Notes under the pieces: model-generated
What the model saw: only the letters and a program-made list of their open reading frames with translations
What the model was told of the DNA's origin: nothing
The model's database searches: none
Position numbers and translations under genes: made by a program
Assembly (NCBI RefSeq): GCF_000003605.2
Contig: NW_003158724.1
Span: 1,083,808 to 1,135,962, forward strand
Length of the DNA stretch: 52,155 bases
From: Saccoglossus kowalevskii
Lineage: Eukaryota > Hemichordata > Enteropneusta > Harrimaniidae
Reading direction: 5' to 3'
Shown here: in pieces, positions 12,601-25,469 of the stretch
How the letters are laid out: each line of letters begins with the position of its first letter
Numbering within the stretch: the stretch's first letter is position 1

Positions 12601-15600
12601 GTACATGATTTAATGTGAGCTTAAGCAAAACAATATGGAATGCGAATAAAGCAAATAAATATATCTATTATCGATCCAAATTTTTATTTTTATTTTGAAA
12701 TAATTAGCAATTCCGAAAAAATGCCAGTAAAACACCTAATTTGCATCTATTGACCCTTCAGTTACTCTTGAAACCACTGGCTCAGGAGTAGATGATCGTA
12801 CAGTCTGTTTCAGACTCGAGCATGACTAATTACTACATAGCTGCATGGTGTGAATATTTATTATAGTTTTATCAATAATTTAAATGTTTCCATAGTAATA
12901 TAACAGTTTTTATGTAGTTATTTATAACGTTACATGTATTAAAAATATTAAATAATGATTATACTGAAGGCCGCCTGGAAATATGTCCATGCTTCATCGA
13001 CTATATTCTTGTCTATTGCTTTGTATTTAGTCACGTAAATGTAAATGTTTTATTGATCACAGAATTAATTAACAAAAAGAATGTTATATTCTCTAAGCGA
13101 ATTGAATAGAGGTAACCATCGACATGTCTACAATTAACAAAGTATATTGGCAAATCAACAGTATGTATTGTTTAGCGTAAATTATGCCGAACAGTGAGTC
13201 AAAGTATTCGACAACAGAAACTTAATCATTGTCGGTGAAGACTCACAATTCTTTAATTTCCTTTCAGTTTAGGATATTTTCGACCTTTATGACGGAAAAG
13301 CTGATTTATAGAAAAAAAAGCTACAAACCACTTCAGAGTAGAAAGGTTCTATATCGGAAATTGTATTACAGATTTCTGTATAAACTAAAAATAAGGCATC
13401 GTATTCTATGGTCCACGACTTCTGTATTGGACTACATGTTCTTTCTGAAGAAGCAATTTTCCACTATAGCACGTACACGCAAACCTTAGGGAATTTGGCT
13501 GACTGATTTGAATGGGATAGTTTTTTGTTATTTTAGTTGGAACATGGGACTTATTAACCGTAACGCAATAGCATCATTCTCTCCCAGAGTCGTAAAAGTT
13601 ACGCTGCATGCACACTTTAAATTACGCACAACTTTACAGTTCCCCTGTGAGCGAAGCCAACACACACGACGATACTGGGTATGGAATGCTGATATTTATA
13701 CTATTTATTGATCAACGATTAAATAGATATTTGTACAATACTATAACCATATCATGCGTCACTGCTTAATGGATTGTGTAAAATAAATGACCTACTCCAA
13801 TGATTGGTTTCTTTGATCTTACCTAAACTCTGTTTTCCTCATTTAGTCACACAAGGGTGACAGCCATTTTGGATCGTTCGGTATGTTTCACGGGTCGTGT
13901 TAAACAGTCCATTACTGACTTTAGGTTGACGTGTAAACCCTAGAAAACAAGAACATGCAACTGTGGTCATTCTTAAACAGAGCTAGCATGTCACTATTTT
14001 TTCAGGTCTATGGTTGGTGACATAATATATACCACCTTATTTATCAAAAACAACTTGTGATTCACATGATCGAATGATTTATGGTGTTATTATTTCGACG
14101 TATGAAGTCAGAACCAATCTTTCACCTAAAAAGATAAAGCACAAAATCGGAAAAAAAACAAAGAACATTGTTACAGTATATTGTGAGGTTATGCTCTGTG
14201 GATGGCATTGCTTTCTCAGACACGCGCATGCTTGATGTCAGAAATGGAAACAAATGACGTCACAGACTCACTGGTAGAAGAATTGTAAATCTAGTCCTAT
14301 AACGACATGCAGGTGCGACTTATATCGCCAATAAAAATGTGGTAATAGTTGACGCGTGTTGACGATTGTGTAATGAATCAACAGACACAGATAACACAAG
14401 CAAATTGAGAAGTTTCAGGCTCCCAATTATCACTTTAATGCATCTCGCGAGATTGCGTCGATTTATGATACTGATATGATCTTTCACAGCCATTATTTTT
14501 TTTCAATTTCTTTTAGCAGAAGAAAAATAGCTAAATACCATTTTGAATAAAAATAAATGTCACCGTTATTACGTTCACTGTTTGCTCGCCTTGAAGTTAA
14601 AAGTGTTTATTTCAGCATTTTGTGTCAGCTCCAATGATTGATGTGTTTACTGTCCATAACCGGTGGCACCGAAGACGAATGAAAAATAGCTACATTTTAT
14701 CAATCCAATCGTAGATAAGAAAGGGTAATAATTAAGAGAAGATTCTTCAGAGATTACTTAAAATGGCAAACATAACTTTAATGGAAACGAAAGTGAGATA
14801 AGGCGAATATGAAGAATTGGGCTATAACTCTATGTGTATAAAACTAGTCTTCGACCTGCAATACAATGAAATATACGCAGTTTTTTTCAGTGAGGTAGCG
14901 TGTGATTATACGCGATCGATAAGAGCCATTCGATGTACGTCATATAATCGGTTTTGTCTTGGTACAAGCTCAGAAGTAGAACATATGTTGGATTTCGGTG
15001 TAGTTTTACCCTATATATCAGGTTGTTATAGTAGTATTGAAAATGAACGTACTTATCAGAGTAGAATATCGACATCTTAATGTACCTGTTTTCACTGAGC
15101 CACGCTCTTTTAATGATATAATTGATATTAAGTTCCAGTACCAGCTTTATCTACAGAATAAAACTCGATATATTCAGAACATTGCTAGGTGGAATACTAA
15201 AATATCAACATAAATTAGTATTGTATATGTAGACAGTGATGCACATACTACAATACTGGAACATACGGTATTGAATATGTACTCAATGTCAAACACACCG
15301 CAGTACTGGCAACTTTATTACCTATCAAAATCAATTTAGTTAGGTCACAGTGCAATCATATCCCACCATATATCGTGTAATAATATATTGTCATCTAGTA
15401 TGCCTTGTCTGTAAAAATAGTTTATGCTAGTGGCGTTACGGGCTTCATTTATTGATTGAAACACTGAAGAAGGACAACCGCCCGAAACTTCTTGTATTAT
15501 AAAAACGGGCCAAATAGCTCATCAATTATTTGAGTAATTATAGTATAATGAATCAATAAATCAATAGTCCCAGGAATGTCATAAAACTCATCCAGGGAAG

Positions 15601-18600
15601 TTGGTCCTAATATTTCCCTGGATATAATACACTAATTCACTTTCTGTAGTCCTGTCGTTAAGGTGACTTATTCGGCAAGCACAGATATCGCTATCACTAT
15701 TTACCCGTCATCTTTGTGAATGCGCAGGTGCAGTCCTCGCGTCTGTCGTTGCATTAATATTATCGCCGTCAATTTTTATTAAAATATCAAGGTGATGTCA
15801 AATATCTCGAAAACAACCATCAGAATAGTAGTAAGTCGTACTGTGCATGCCGAAAAATGATTAAACATTAGAAGATATTTTATGTTCATATATTTTTGCT
15901 GAATGAAACAAATATGACATCATTATAGATGAAGAACATGTAATGTGTTCATTATTCATTATTTCCCGATTTACCTTAGCAATAATGAAATTAATATGTA
16001 AAAAGAAAAAGAATCAAAAATGTATAGTTTCGAGGACCACTGAGGATTCGCTCAAAATGATGATTCATTGCAAAATAAAAATAAGCAATTAGTCAGTGGG
16101 CCATTTATCTGTATTTATTATTGACTGTATGTATACAATTTAACATCTATTATATGCGCTATTTAACAACCAATTTTTTGATATTGTGGTTGGTCATCCA
16201 GGGTTACAGTTTTTGAAGTTTTGTCTGTTTACGTAATTTTGTATGTCTTGTGAGTCCCTTATTGCGATTTTAAACTGTCGACACGACTAGCAGAATCAAA
16301 ATAATACGTCGCAGAACACGCCATCACTATTGTACGCTGTATGTCCATTACGCGATACGCTCGTCTAAGTCCTCAAATGTGGTCGTGTTCTTCCTTTAGA
16401 TCACGAATCAGCGCATTTGACGGCATCCGGTGAATTCAAAGCACGCACGGGTTTCAGTAAATACGTGACCATCCATCCCCGTTTTTCATAAAAAGCTATT
16501 TAAATTGTGTAAGCATGCTGTTATTGAGTCACCTTGCTGTCTCAGTGTCTACGTGGTTAAAGGTAACACAACTATTATGAGTAACATCCAAATGAAGTAA
16601 AAAGAGAAGGAGTTGATGTCTCCATAGTAATGATATATTATGCGAAGTTGAAAAACTCTTTAAAAAAATAAAGTGCTTCTAGACAACTGATTATGATGAT
16701 ATATACCTACACTTAATGTTTTACAAAAGAGAAAGTTTGATTGCGATATCTTCAATTGATTCATGTATCGTTGCATTGTATTACACTATATTTTTGTATT
16801 ACAACGTGGATACGATTTTTGTAGCGTAGTGTGGATTCATATATCCTGCCTTCTCATAAAACGAAATATATTAGATTCAATTGTGTTAATTGCTATACAC
16901 AAGAGGAATACCACTGTAATAGCTGTCTCAAAAACAGCACTATACGTAATAACGTGCAATACATTTGAACTATGTGAACTAATATTAACGTTGATATGGA
17001 TCCTACAAGGCAAGATGTACTCTAATAAACCGAGTTTATGTGATCCGGTATTTACACAGTTACGGAATGGTTGAGATTTGGATTTGCAAAACCAGTGAGT
17101 AGTACAAGGCAATTCCCAAAACAAGTTGTTTGAAATGTCATCATTCGTCGAGAGTTCCTGTCTTATATGCAACATACCACTACCATTTCACCAAATCACT
17201 TACCCTGCCTCATAACGTGAGACTAACACATACTTCAGGCAGGAGTCAATCTTGCCCTTATCCACGGAAGAGTCTAACTCCCTAGATTGAAAGCACGACA
17301 TCCACAAGCACAATGAATATCTCATGCTCATCTTTTATTATGGAACGCACGTTAGATTTTACTATTCGCGAAGTCAGGTTCTTGACGTTTTCCGGTTAAC
17401 ACTCTGATTTCGAGCGGGTGTATTTGCGGATCACCGACCTGTTCGCATCTGGATGTACAACCTAAAATTGAAATTCAAGTAACAATTGGATTTCAATGTA
17501 TAACGTCATCATCTTCAGAGGTCATTAAGAACAAAACTTTGGCCTCATATAATGTAATGTGAAATGTAAGTAAACACGAATGAAATATATTGGCTGACCT
17601 AGGAACAACTAATACTTTTAAAAATATTGCGGACATCTTAAAACGCTCCGTGGCTATCAATCATTGCCACAATCTTAGATGGCAAAGCGGTCAATCATAC
17701 CCGCTAGTTCAGATAACAGAACGTTTGATGGATTTCAAATAATTCCAAATGTTATGGTGTTTGTATTAGCCAGCAATTTGCAATTTATATTACAGACACT
17801 AATTAGTCAAGAATAGTTTATAGCACTCAGTTGAAGAGGTGACCATAATTTAATGGCCATTCTGCAATTCAACTGTGACACTGTTTGCAATGATGGACGT
17901 ATCGCACTCACAATATATACAAAGATATATCTTTCTGTACACAACGTTATCCAGCTGGGGAATTCTTCTGAAATATTCGCATTTGCACCGTTTATCATTC
18001 TCCGTTGATCAACTGTTCGTAACATGACGGGTTATCCTTCTTATACTCTAAGTGTCAAGTTTGGCGTAACTCTCAATTATTCGCGACGGTTCCGTCAAAC
18101 AACGACTCTCTGTGGCAACGTTAATTCTCATAACTAGTAAAAATCAGGATATCATGAGACGATTTATCACATCATGTGGAACTATCAATAAAATAAATGG
18201 TTACTCGGGCTATTTTATGAGTTATCTCATAACCATCTATCATATTCCTCGCATTCCTCGCTGTCACATTACTGTAGTATAATTAGAAATAAAATACTTG
18301 TATCAACTGTTTTTTTCATTATGTTTACCAGGTACTCTGTCATAAAAACCGCAATCAGTAGTGATTGTAATTTCCGAAAGCTCTCCGTTCCAAATTATAT
18401 AAATCACAATTTGGTTCCCGTCAGAGGAAACCTGGTAATCTGGGTAAAACTTAACTATACTATAAATAGTAATGTGTTAAATATACCAAGTAGTTTTTTT
18501 TAAATTTGAAACAAAACAATAAGAATAAGAACAAATTCACATTACAGTAAAATAAACCACGAAGTTGTCGTGCGTCTTATTACACATAAGGTAAAACTTT

Positions 18601-18751
18601 ATCATTTTTCTTATCCGATTTTACCATCGTATGAGGTGTACAATGTTTAAACTTTTTTTCAGCATATACATCTGCCTTGCGAACGTCTTGTATATATGGT
18701 TTATCAGGCGGTTGGCTACCCATTCACTATAAAAGAATACATACTGTCAGC
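6609..18751 (+). other. Intron 1, first part
   Basis: This begins with the exon 1 donor GTATGC. The rest is AT-rich DNA with no exon that I can recognise, no transposon protein and no long tandem array. A small near-palindrome, CGATCGTCGATCG, lies at 8215-8227. The reading frames here (up to 112 codons near 16837-17175) show no known motifs. Confidence 0.6.
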
Positions 18752-18901
18752 CAAACAAACAAACAAACAAACAAACAAACAAACAAACAAACAAACAAAC
18801 AAACAAACAAATAAATAAATAAATAAAATAAATAAATAAACAAACAAACAAACAAACAAACAAACAAACAAACAAACAAACAAACAAACAAATAAATAAA
18901 T
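18752..18901. repeat. Compound CAAA/TAAA microsatellite
   Basis: About 150 bases of tetranucleotide repeat in four blocks: CAAA units, then TAAA-type units, CAAA units again, then TAAA again. On the complementary strand it gives a spurious reading frame of Phe-Val-Cys-Leu repeats (18727-18966), which is not a gene. The paired CAAA-TAAA blocks suggest duplication of a compound array. Confidence 0.95.
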
Positions 18902-21900
18902 ATGTTCTTTAACCTGCAGCTAGTTCGTCTTGTAAAACCGTTCATATAAAATGCAGACGGGTACAAACTACTTCAAATCATGCGGCTGCCTCGTGATAGC
19001 TTCATGTTCAGATACATCTCCAGTAAGTGCATTTGCTGTTTAATACGACTTGAAAAGAAAAAAGTAAATCTGTTCAGCGTGTAAATTGAAAATGCGTTTT
19101 TAATAAAGTTCTTTGGTAGCGGTGGCATGAATAGGAGGGGCATTGATGCTCCCGGTAATCCATTAAGGAAACATATAAAACATTACGGAACACTATCTTG
19201 GCTACAAATCTAAGTGTATTTTTATTACGTAACGTAGTAGTCGATTCGGACAATAACCGTCATTATATTCGCATCGGAATAGTTCAATTCACAGCCAGAG
19301 TGTCATTAATGTAACGACTTCTCCTTAATACACCATATTTAATCATGTAGAAAACTGCAAAACGTCAACCTAAACGTCTAGATAACACTAGAACATAACG
19401 CTAGAAGGTGACACTTGTATGCGAATCATGTGGTAGTGAGGCGATCAAGAAGTAGGGTAGCAGCCTAAAAGCTATTTAGCGATGCAAACTAATCGAGCAA
19501 GCGAAATAATTTTCTCATTTAGTGAGTCGCTTACAGTAATTAATGGAATGTATTTGTGAACAGCTTATACCGTTTATGCTTTTACACAACTTTGACGCCA
19601 TCACCAGAAAACGCTTTCAATGTAAAAACTATGCTAAATATATATGCTATGAATGAGTACATAGTCTGAGATACAAACTTAGTCTCTGAATAGACTGCAC
19701 TAATATAAAAGACGAGGTTACATACAAAAAGACGACTACACTTTGTTATCGTACGGCGTGAAATGAATAGTCCAATGCAAATATATCACTTTTTTCCGAC
19801 AAAATGGTAATTTGAAGTACTACATTTATATTTAATTCAAGTTGTAGTTTGCGGTCTACCACAATGACTGTATCATTGATAGACCGATGTGTTCTTACTA
19901 TTTGTAAGCGATGTATATGCAAATCTTGGAAATGTCTGTCTGGGTCCAAAATAATGCCCAAAGCCATAGACATGATTACAATATGTCTTGGCCTTCTCTG
20001 CTGTTAAAACTTTCAGATCACCGTTTAATCTCAATAATTATAAAAAGATGTTTAATGTAATCTGGGGTTCAATGTGCTCCAATAACCAATTATCGAGTAT
20101 CAATTAATCATTAATTTTATTCATGGCTATGTTGACTTTAACTGTATTCTATAATATAGGTAAGCTTTATCTTGATTTATTCAGTGAGATGTCCGCATAG
20201 AACACCTTCATACATGCGTTTTCAACAAACTCGTGAAGAATTCAAATGAGAATCTAATATTTTTAAACTACTGCAATTATGTATATGAGGTTTCTTCCGA
20301 TTATCAGAGAACACACATTCATAGACGACTCATTCATCGCCATGGTGATCCTTAACACTATACACAAGACCAGAATATATAACTCTTGCCGCGGAAAAGT
20401 GGTCTTTGATTGAATTCTGATGCTTACGTTTGACTTGAAACGTCTTGTCATGATAATATTAAAACTATCAACTGCGTAATCGTAATTAGATCTTGAAACG
20501 TGCCTTTCTGAATACCAACTGACCGCCAGCCGGCTATCTTCGAACCAGATTGCTCAACAAAATTGTGTTTATGTCTTGTGCCTACTATAATATGTATCAA
20601 GATGCAATAAAGTCGGTCTATGCATAGCTTAGGTCATACAATACACTGCTTTAGTGCGAATACATACATGTCTGTAGTAGATTGGTCTTTTTTACAAACA
20701 ATATTAACAATACGCGAGCTGTTGTGGAAAGCCAGCCAAGGAGACAGTGAAAATAGCTAAAGTTGGAAATACAGCACTTCCTCAACTTTGAGGCAATCTG
20801 AGCAATCAATCGGTTGAACGTATAGGGGATAGTCTTGTTACGCTGTTCAGGAGAGACCAAACTAGCCCAAAGTCCTGTTTCCTGCGAGTTTTCGGTCTCT
20901 GTATTCACCGGTGATGGTTGCCAGGCGGTGAAAAGACCCGGATGTCCGCCCCCGAAAATAAATGTTCATAGCTCAGGATGAACTTTGATCTAAATGTCCA
21001 AGTTGATTGAAGTCGTCACGGTTAACGGCATGTAAATGTCATGACAAATTACAAATATGTCAAGTATATGAGAAAGAAATGGAGAGAAAACATTCGATTG
21101 CTTTGAGCTAAGCAACATATACGGCGTCAATCAGTATAACCTATATAGGGACGGGGTGAGTAACCGCTAAAATAGGGGCTAGCGGTTGATCTATTCGTTG
21201 CCGTGTAATATATGGGCAAATATCAATATGAGTATGATATAGATGGATAGTTTATATTAAGAATTGAAGCGGGAAATGCAAGAATATACAGAGTGATTTT
21301 TTTTAATATTCACTTGAGAATTTGAGCAAATATAGTACTTAGTGACAAAATATCATTTTACTCAAACATAGTAAAATATTGACAGCCTTCTCGATATGAT
21401 ATTTGTGTGACCTTTTAAACCAAGTTGTCATGACAACAGAGATAACCCATTAAGTGGTTTGCCTGGGTATCGCGATGTAGTCGAACGACATACTGCGAAT
21501 AGCTACGACAGTCGACATCTTGATTGCAAAGCACATTAATGAATCATACTAATTACTTTTAAAATTAGAATTGTTGAAAAATAATTTTAAACTTTAAACG
21601 GCCGACCTGTCAAACTCAACGCCTCCCCCAAGTATTAGAATGCAATTTTCGGTCGACGTTATTAAAGGTGGTACAGCGATTCGGAAGTAGATTAGTTCTT
21701 CTTGAAAATGTGATTTCAGACAATTTGCACAGCAAAGAAGCGACTCGTTAACAGTTCAGTATGTAATTATCTGCGTTAAATGACACTCGTTATTGTTCAC
21801 TTGTGAATGTTGGAAATTCAAATAAATTCACCCGTAGGATTTTACGTTTCTGGCTGTAAAGTTTATGGGTTTTTTTTCCTTTTAATTATAATTGGAATTT

Positions 21901-22713
21901 GCGCCACAATAAATTTTGATTGCACGTCGATTGGTTTGAATCGGTCATAGCAAAGAGATTGACACAATAGTGTTAGATTCATCTGACGTTAAAAAAAACG
22001 CAACACTACTACTAATACATATCATTTTCGTCTTTTCATGATAACACATGACATAGCTTCTCTTATATATTCTGCTAAACATCCGCACAATTTTGGAAAG
22101 AAGGCCAATTAAATTACCATATACTCCTAAAAATGGAAAGATTTAATTTAGATTTACAAGTTTCCCAGTGCGGTCTAGGGATTTGAAAGGGGGCGTTTTT
22201 TTACCTGAGGCGAAAATGACATTACCCTGGAATAGGATGATGGCCATGACTCGACTTTGATATTTAACTTGATTATATGAGATTGTGTGTACACGGAATT
22301 AACCTTGTTATTGAAGCTATCGATATTAGTATGCTAAACACGATCAGTACTTTGAACTATTCTGTCCTCCAAATTAGGGGGGTTAACATATTACACCAGA
22401 TCAGATTATTCATGAATTAGATATATTGTTACTTTTCTAACCCGGAGGTTAATATTTAATTTGGACAAATTAACCCAAAGTAATAATCGTTCACGTCCCT
22501 GCAATGGACACACGTTATTAAATCACCAAGCCCATTGTGACTGATGGACTGACCGAATAAATGTAGCTATTTGGATAAATAGGATATATGATGTAACTGC
22601 AACATTGTCACCTCCCAACTTAAATAACTTTTCCCCGATGCGCTCCAATCACACTTTGGAAACATCCTGCGGCAATACTAGTATTTCTTTTAGCTGTGTT
22701 TGTATTTGATGAT
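18902..22713 (+). other. Intron 1, second part
   Basis: No exon or transposon gene is recognisable. The only structure noted is a short perfect hairpin at 21162-21187, listed separately. Confidence 0.55.
21162..21187. other. Short perfect hairpin
   Basis: The arms AACCGCTA (21162-21169) and TAGCGGTT (21180-21187) are exact inverse complements around a 10-base loop AAATAGGGGC. The stem is too short for a microRNA precursor and does not match the histone 3' stem-loop. Function is unknown. Confidence 0.5.
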
Positions 22714-22868
22714 ATTCATGGTATGACAAAAACAGCCAATCAGCATTCATGGTATGACAAAAACAGCCAATCAGCATTCATGGTATGACAAAAACAGCCA
22801 ATCAGCATTCATGGTATGACAAAAACAGCCAATCAGCATTCATGGTATGACAAAAACAGCCAATCAGC
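22714..22868 (+). repeat. Five perfect 31-bp repeats with NF-Y CCAAT boxes
   Basis: Five head-to-tail copies of a 31-bp unit start at 22714, 22745, 22776, 22807 and 22838 and appear identical. Each contains AACAGCCAATCAGC, a full match to the NF-Y (CBF) consensus RRCCAATSRG. A spacing of 31 bp is close to three helical turns, so all five sites would face the same side of the DNA. A TATA box follows 47 bases after the last unit. Multiple CCAAT boxes about 30-35 bp apart are known from cell-cycle and histone promoters. The identity between units suggests a recent expansion. A related core (ACAGCCAATCAGC) recurs near 49450. Confidence 0.9.
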
Positions 22869-22914
22869 AACTGCTTTAGAGCGAGGGCGCCAGTCGTGTA
22901 CTTGTTTCTATCGA

Positions 22915-22922
22915 TATAAATA
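22915..22922 (+). promoter_or_regulatory. TATA box downstream of CCAAT array
   Basis: TATAAATA is a full match to the TATA consensus. It sits 47 bases after the NF-Y repeat block, and a start site would be expected near 22945-22955. No recognisable gene follows: the 119-codon frame at 23234-23593 has no known motif. This may be an alternative internal promoter of the nAChR gene, an unrecognised non-coding transcript, or a promoter left by a mobile element. Confidence 0.4.
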
Positions 22923-25104
22923 CCTTTTCCGTTGGGTATACCAGTTACACAAGCTGTGACGAGCCTGCACAAATAATCAAAGCCAAATGACCCGCAAATT
23001 CATGCAAGTGTAAATACACGTACGCGTTGAAACAGTGAATGCGGCACTCTTTTAATGTCCATTCGAGCCGCCATCACGTGACAGCGTCGGAGATTGTGCT
23101 TTTACGGGAATCAGCTTAAATGTCAGAGGTTAATGGTAGACATGAATGAATCAGTCAAATTAACCCAACCACTTTATAAGAAATAAAATGTCAATCATGT
23201 ATACTCAACGCAATACAAATAATTGTTCTTGTTATGGTAGTAGAAGGAGACATCTTGCGCAAAGAATCCTCCAAAATGAAAATGAATGTTCAATTGTGCA
23301 AGGTCCCTGTCTATTACAGCATCCACATAATAAGCAAACAAATAATTGATTCCATTCATATCAATGAAAAGAATGCTGACAGTTGTAATGTTACCAGCAT
23401 TGTGACACATTTCATGCGTGTGCACGTCCCAGTTGCCCGCAGAAGACAGACGAACACACGTTACAATTTGCTGACCCTATGGCCTTTATATCACTTGTAT
23501 ATAACACTGATCCCAATAATTAATTCATTGATGAATCGTCACATGTCGCGACAGTTCGATTCAAGAGGATACAAAACAAGACCTGTATGTTGAAGGGGTT
23601 ATGGTCATCGCGCCGTGTCCTGTTCGACATGGGTTACATAGCAACTTATACAACGCTTGGTAAAAAATATAGATTGTTGCACAAAATTTGAATTCCCGCC
23701 GCACGACGACCCCCCACCCTTTAAGAATAGTTAATTACGTGATTTCCATGCCATTTTGCCTTATATCCCAGATATTGTATACTAACATTAGGATTATTTT
23801 TTTTTTCTTTTAGGTTTTTTAGATGCGTATAATATTATGTAGGCTAAAATTTAACTTCCTTATTAGGGTATGTTTTGTAACCCCCAGAGAACTGCCGAAA
23901 ATACTGTTTCTCGTCATTTCGTGTTACTATAGTAACCGAGTTTATAAGTGTTTTACCTTGCTCTCTTAACACGTGCTTATACACTTTCAACTTTCGCTAT
24001 ACAGCACTTATACCGATTTTCTTAAACCGTGTATAGAACATTTGAGCAACGATTTGCCAACCGTGGTTTCTATGGAGGCGAAAAAACCTACATTAAGTAG
24101 TACATACGGCATAGCAGCAGCAACATTTTCTGGAACGAAAAACAAAATGGCGAATTTTATGAAACTATGTTTTCATTGTGATTGCCGCCACCGGCATCAC
24201 ATCAAAATACTAAGTGAATAAGTCAATGAAATGTATACTGTTTTAAGCTTAATCAGGGTTGCAATAATTATGGTTGTTATACTTGAATAGATTCGATTTT
24301 CCGGGAATAGACAGACATACCTTGCTATCCTTAAATCGATAACAAGAATGTACAAGTATAGCTATGGCAGACTTCAACGATATTGAAATTTATGTGATTG
24401 GAATGGTCTCTTTTATTGTACATGTCACAGTAACGTTTATTGAAAACAAGCGGCATCACAGTAAATGCTCTCACAATGTCTAACTAGATATTGGTTACGC
24501 ATAAAACACACATTTGCGAAGGCTGTAAAAGTCGTGAAATATACGCCGTTCGCGCTGTGTGTCTTATCAATATTTATACGGGATTAACGTAAGGGTCACT
24601 GGATAAATGGATATAAACACATATCACATATCTGTGATGGAATGAGGCGACATCACGTCATTTTGCTTTGTCACGTGTGTGATACTTACGACGCACCCGT
24701 GCTCAAACAAATATTTGTTTATTTTGTTTAAATTTATATACTTTCTCGTGGCGTGCGTGATTTGTTCTGGGATTAGAAATGGCGCATGGTATTATACTGA
24801 ATTTACCAAAGCTAATCTGTATATACATGTATCGGATTATAACTAACCTGCCTGATTAGTCACTTTGTATACTACTAATATTTTACAAATGTACCAAGTA
24901 TGGAAATATTTATTGACAATGATTTATCACCATCTGTTCAGCAGTATACTACCTAAAACGTCACGGGGTCGAGTGCCATGTAAGCAGATATTCATTTCAA
25001 CCCGTTGACATTATTCTGGAATTTGAGATAATTGCAGAGTAATAGTCGACTATTGACTTTTTTGGCTGATTTAAATGTTGTGTCAAACATTCATATTAAT
25101 ACTA
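22923..25104 (+). other. Intron 1, third part
   Basis: AT-rich sequence downstream of the CCAAT/TATA block. Frames at 23234-23593 and 23973-24221 are open but show no family features, and I see no good exon borders linked to exon 2. Confidence 0.5.
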
Positions 25105-25469
25105 GTGTCACATGCTATGTCATCAAATATGTCACATTCTATATCATCAAATACTCCACATACTATGACATCAAATATGTCACATACTATGTTATCAAAT
25201 ATGTCACATACTATGTTATCAAATATGTCACATACTATGTTATCAAATATGTCACATACTATGGCATCAAATACTCCACATACTATGTCATCAAATATGT
25301 CACATACTATGTTATCAAATATGTCACATACTATGTCATCACATATGTCGCATTCTATGTCATTAAATGTATCACATACTATGTCACATTCTATATCACA
25401 TTCTATGTCATTAAATATGTCACATACTATGTCATCAAATTTCTCACATACTATGTCATCAAATATGTT
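25105..25469. repeat. 24-bp minisatellite
   Basis: About 15 copies of a 24-bp unit made of two related 12-mers, ATGTCATCAAAT and ATGTCACATACT, so an ancestral 12-bp unit probably doubled. Some units carry TTATCA or TCCACA variants, and one section near 25381-25404 keeps only the second 12-mer type. Because the period is a multiple of three and lacks stops, long frames of about 130-150 codons run through it on both strands. These are a by-product of the repeat, not genes. Confidence 0.95.

Noticed and set aside
14888-14902. TGAGGTAG, the let-7 seed
   Set aside because: The rest of the mature sequence is absent and no hairpin is evident.
18727-18966. 79-codon minus-strand frame of Phe-Val-Cys-Leu repeats
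   Set aside because: It is a translation of the CAAA/TAAA microsatellite.
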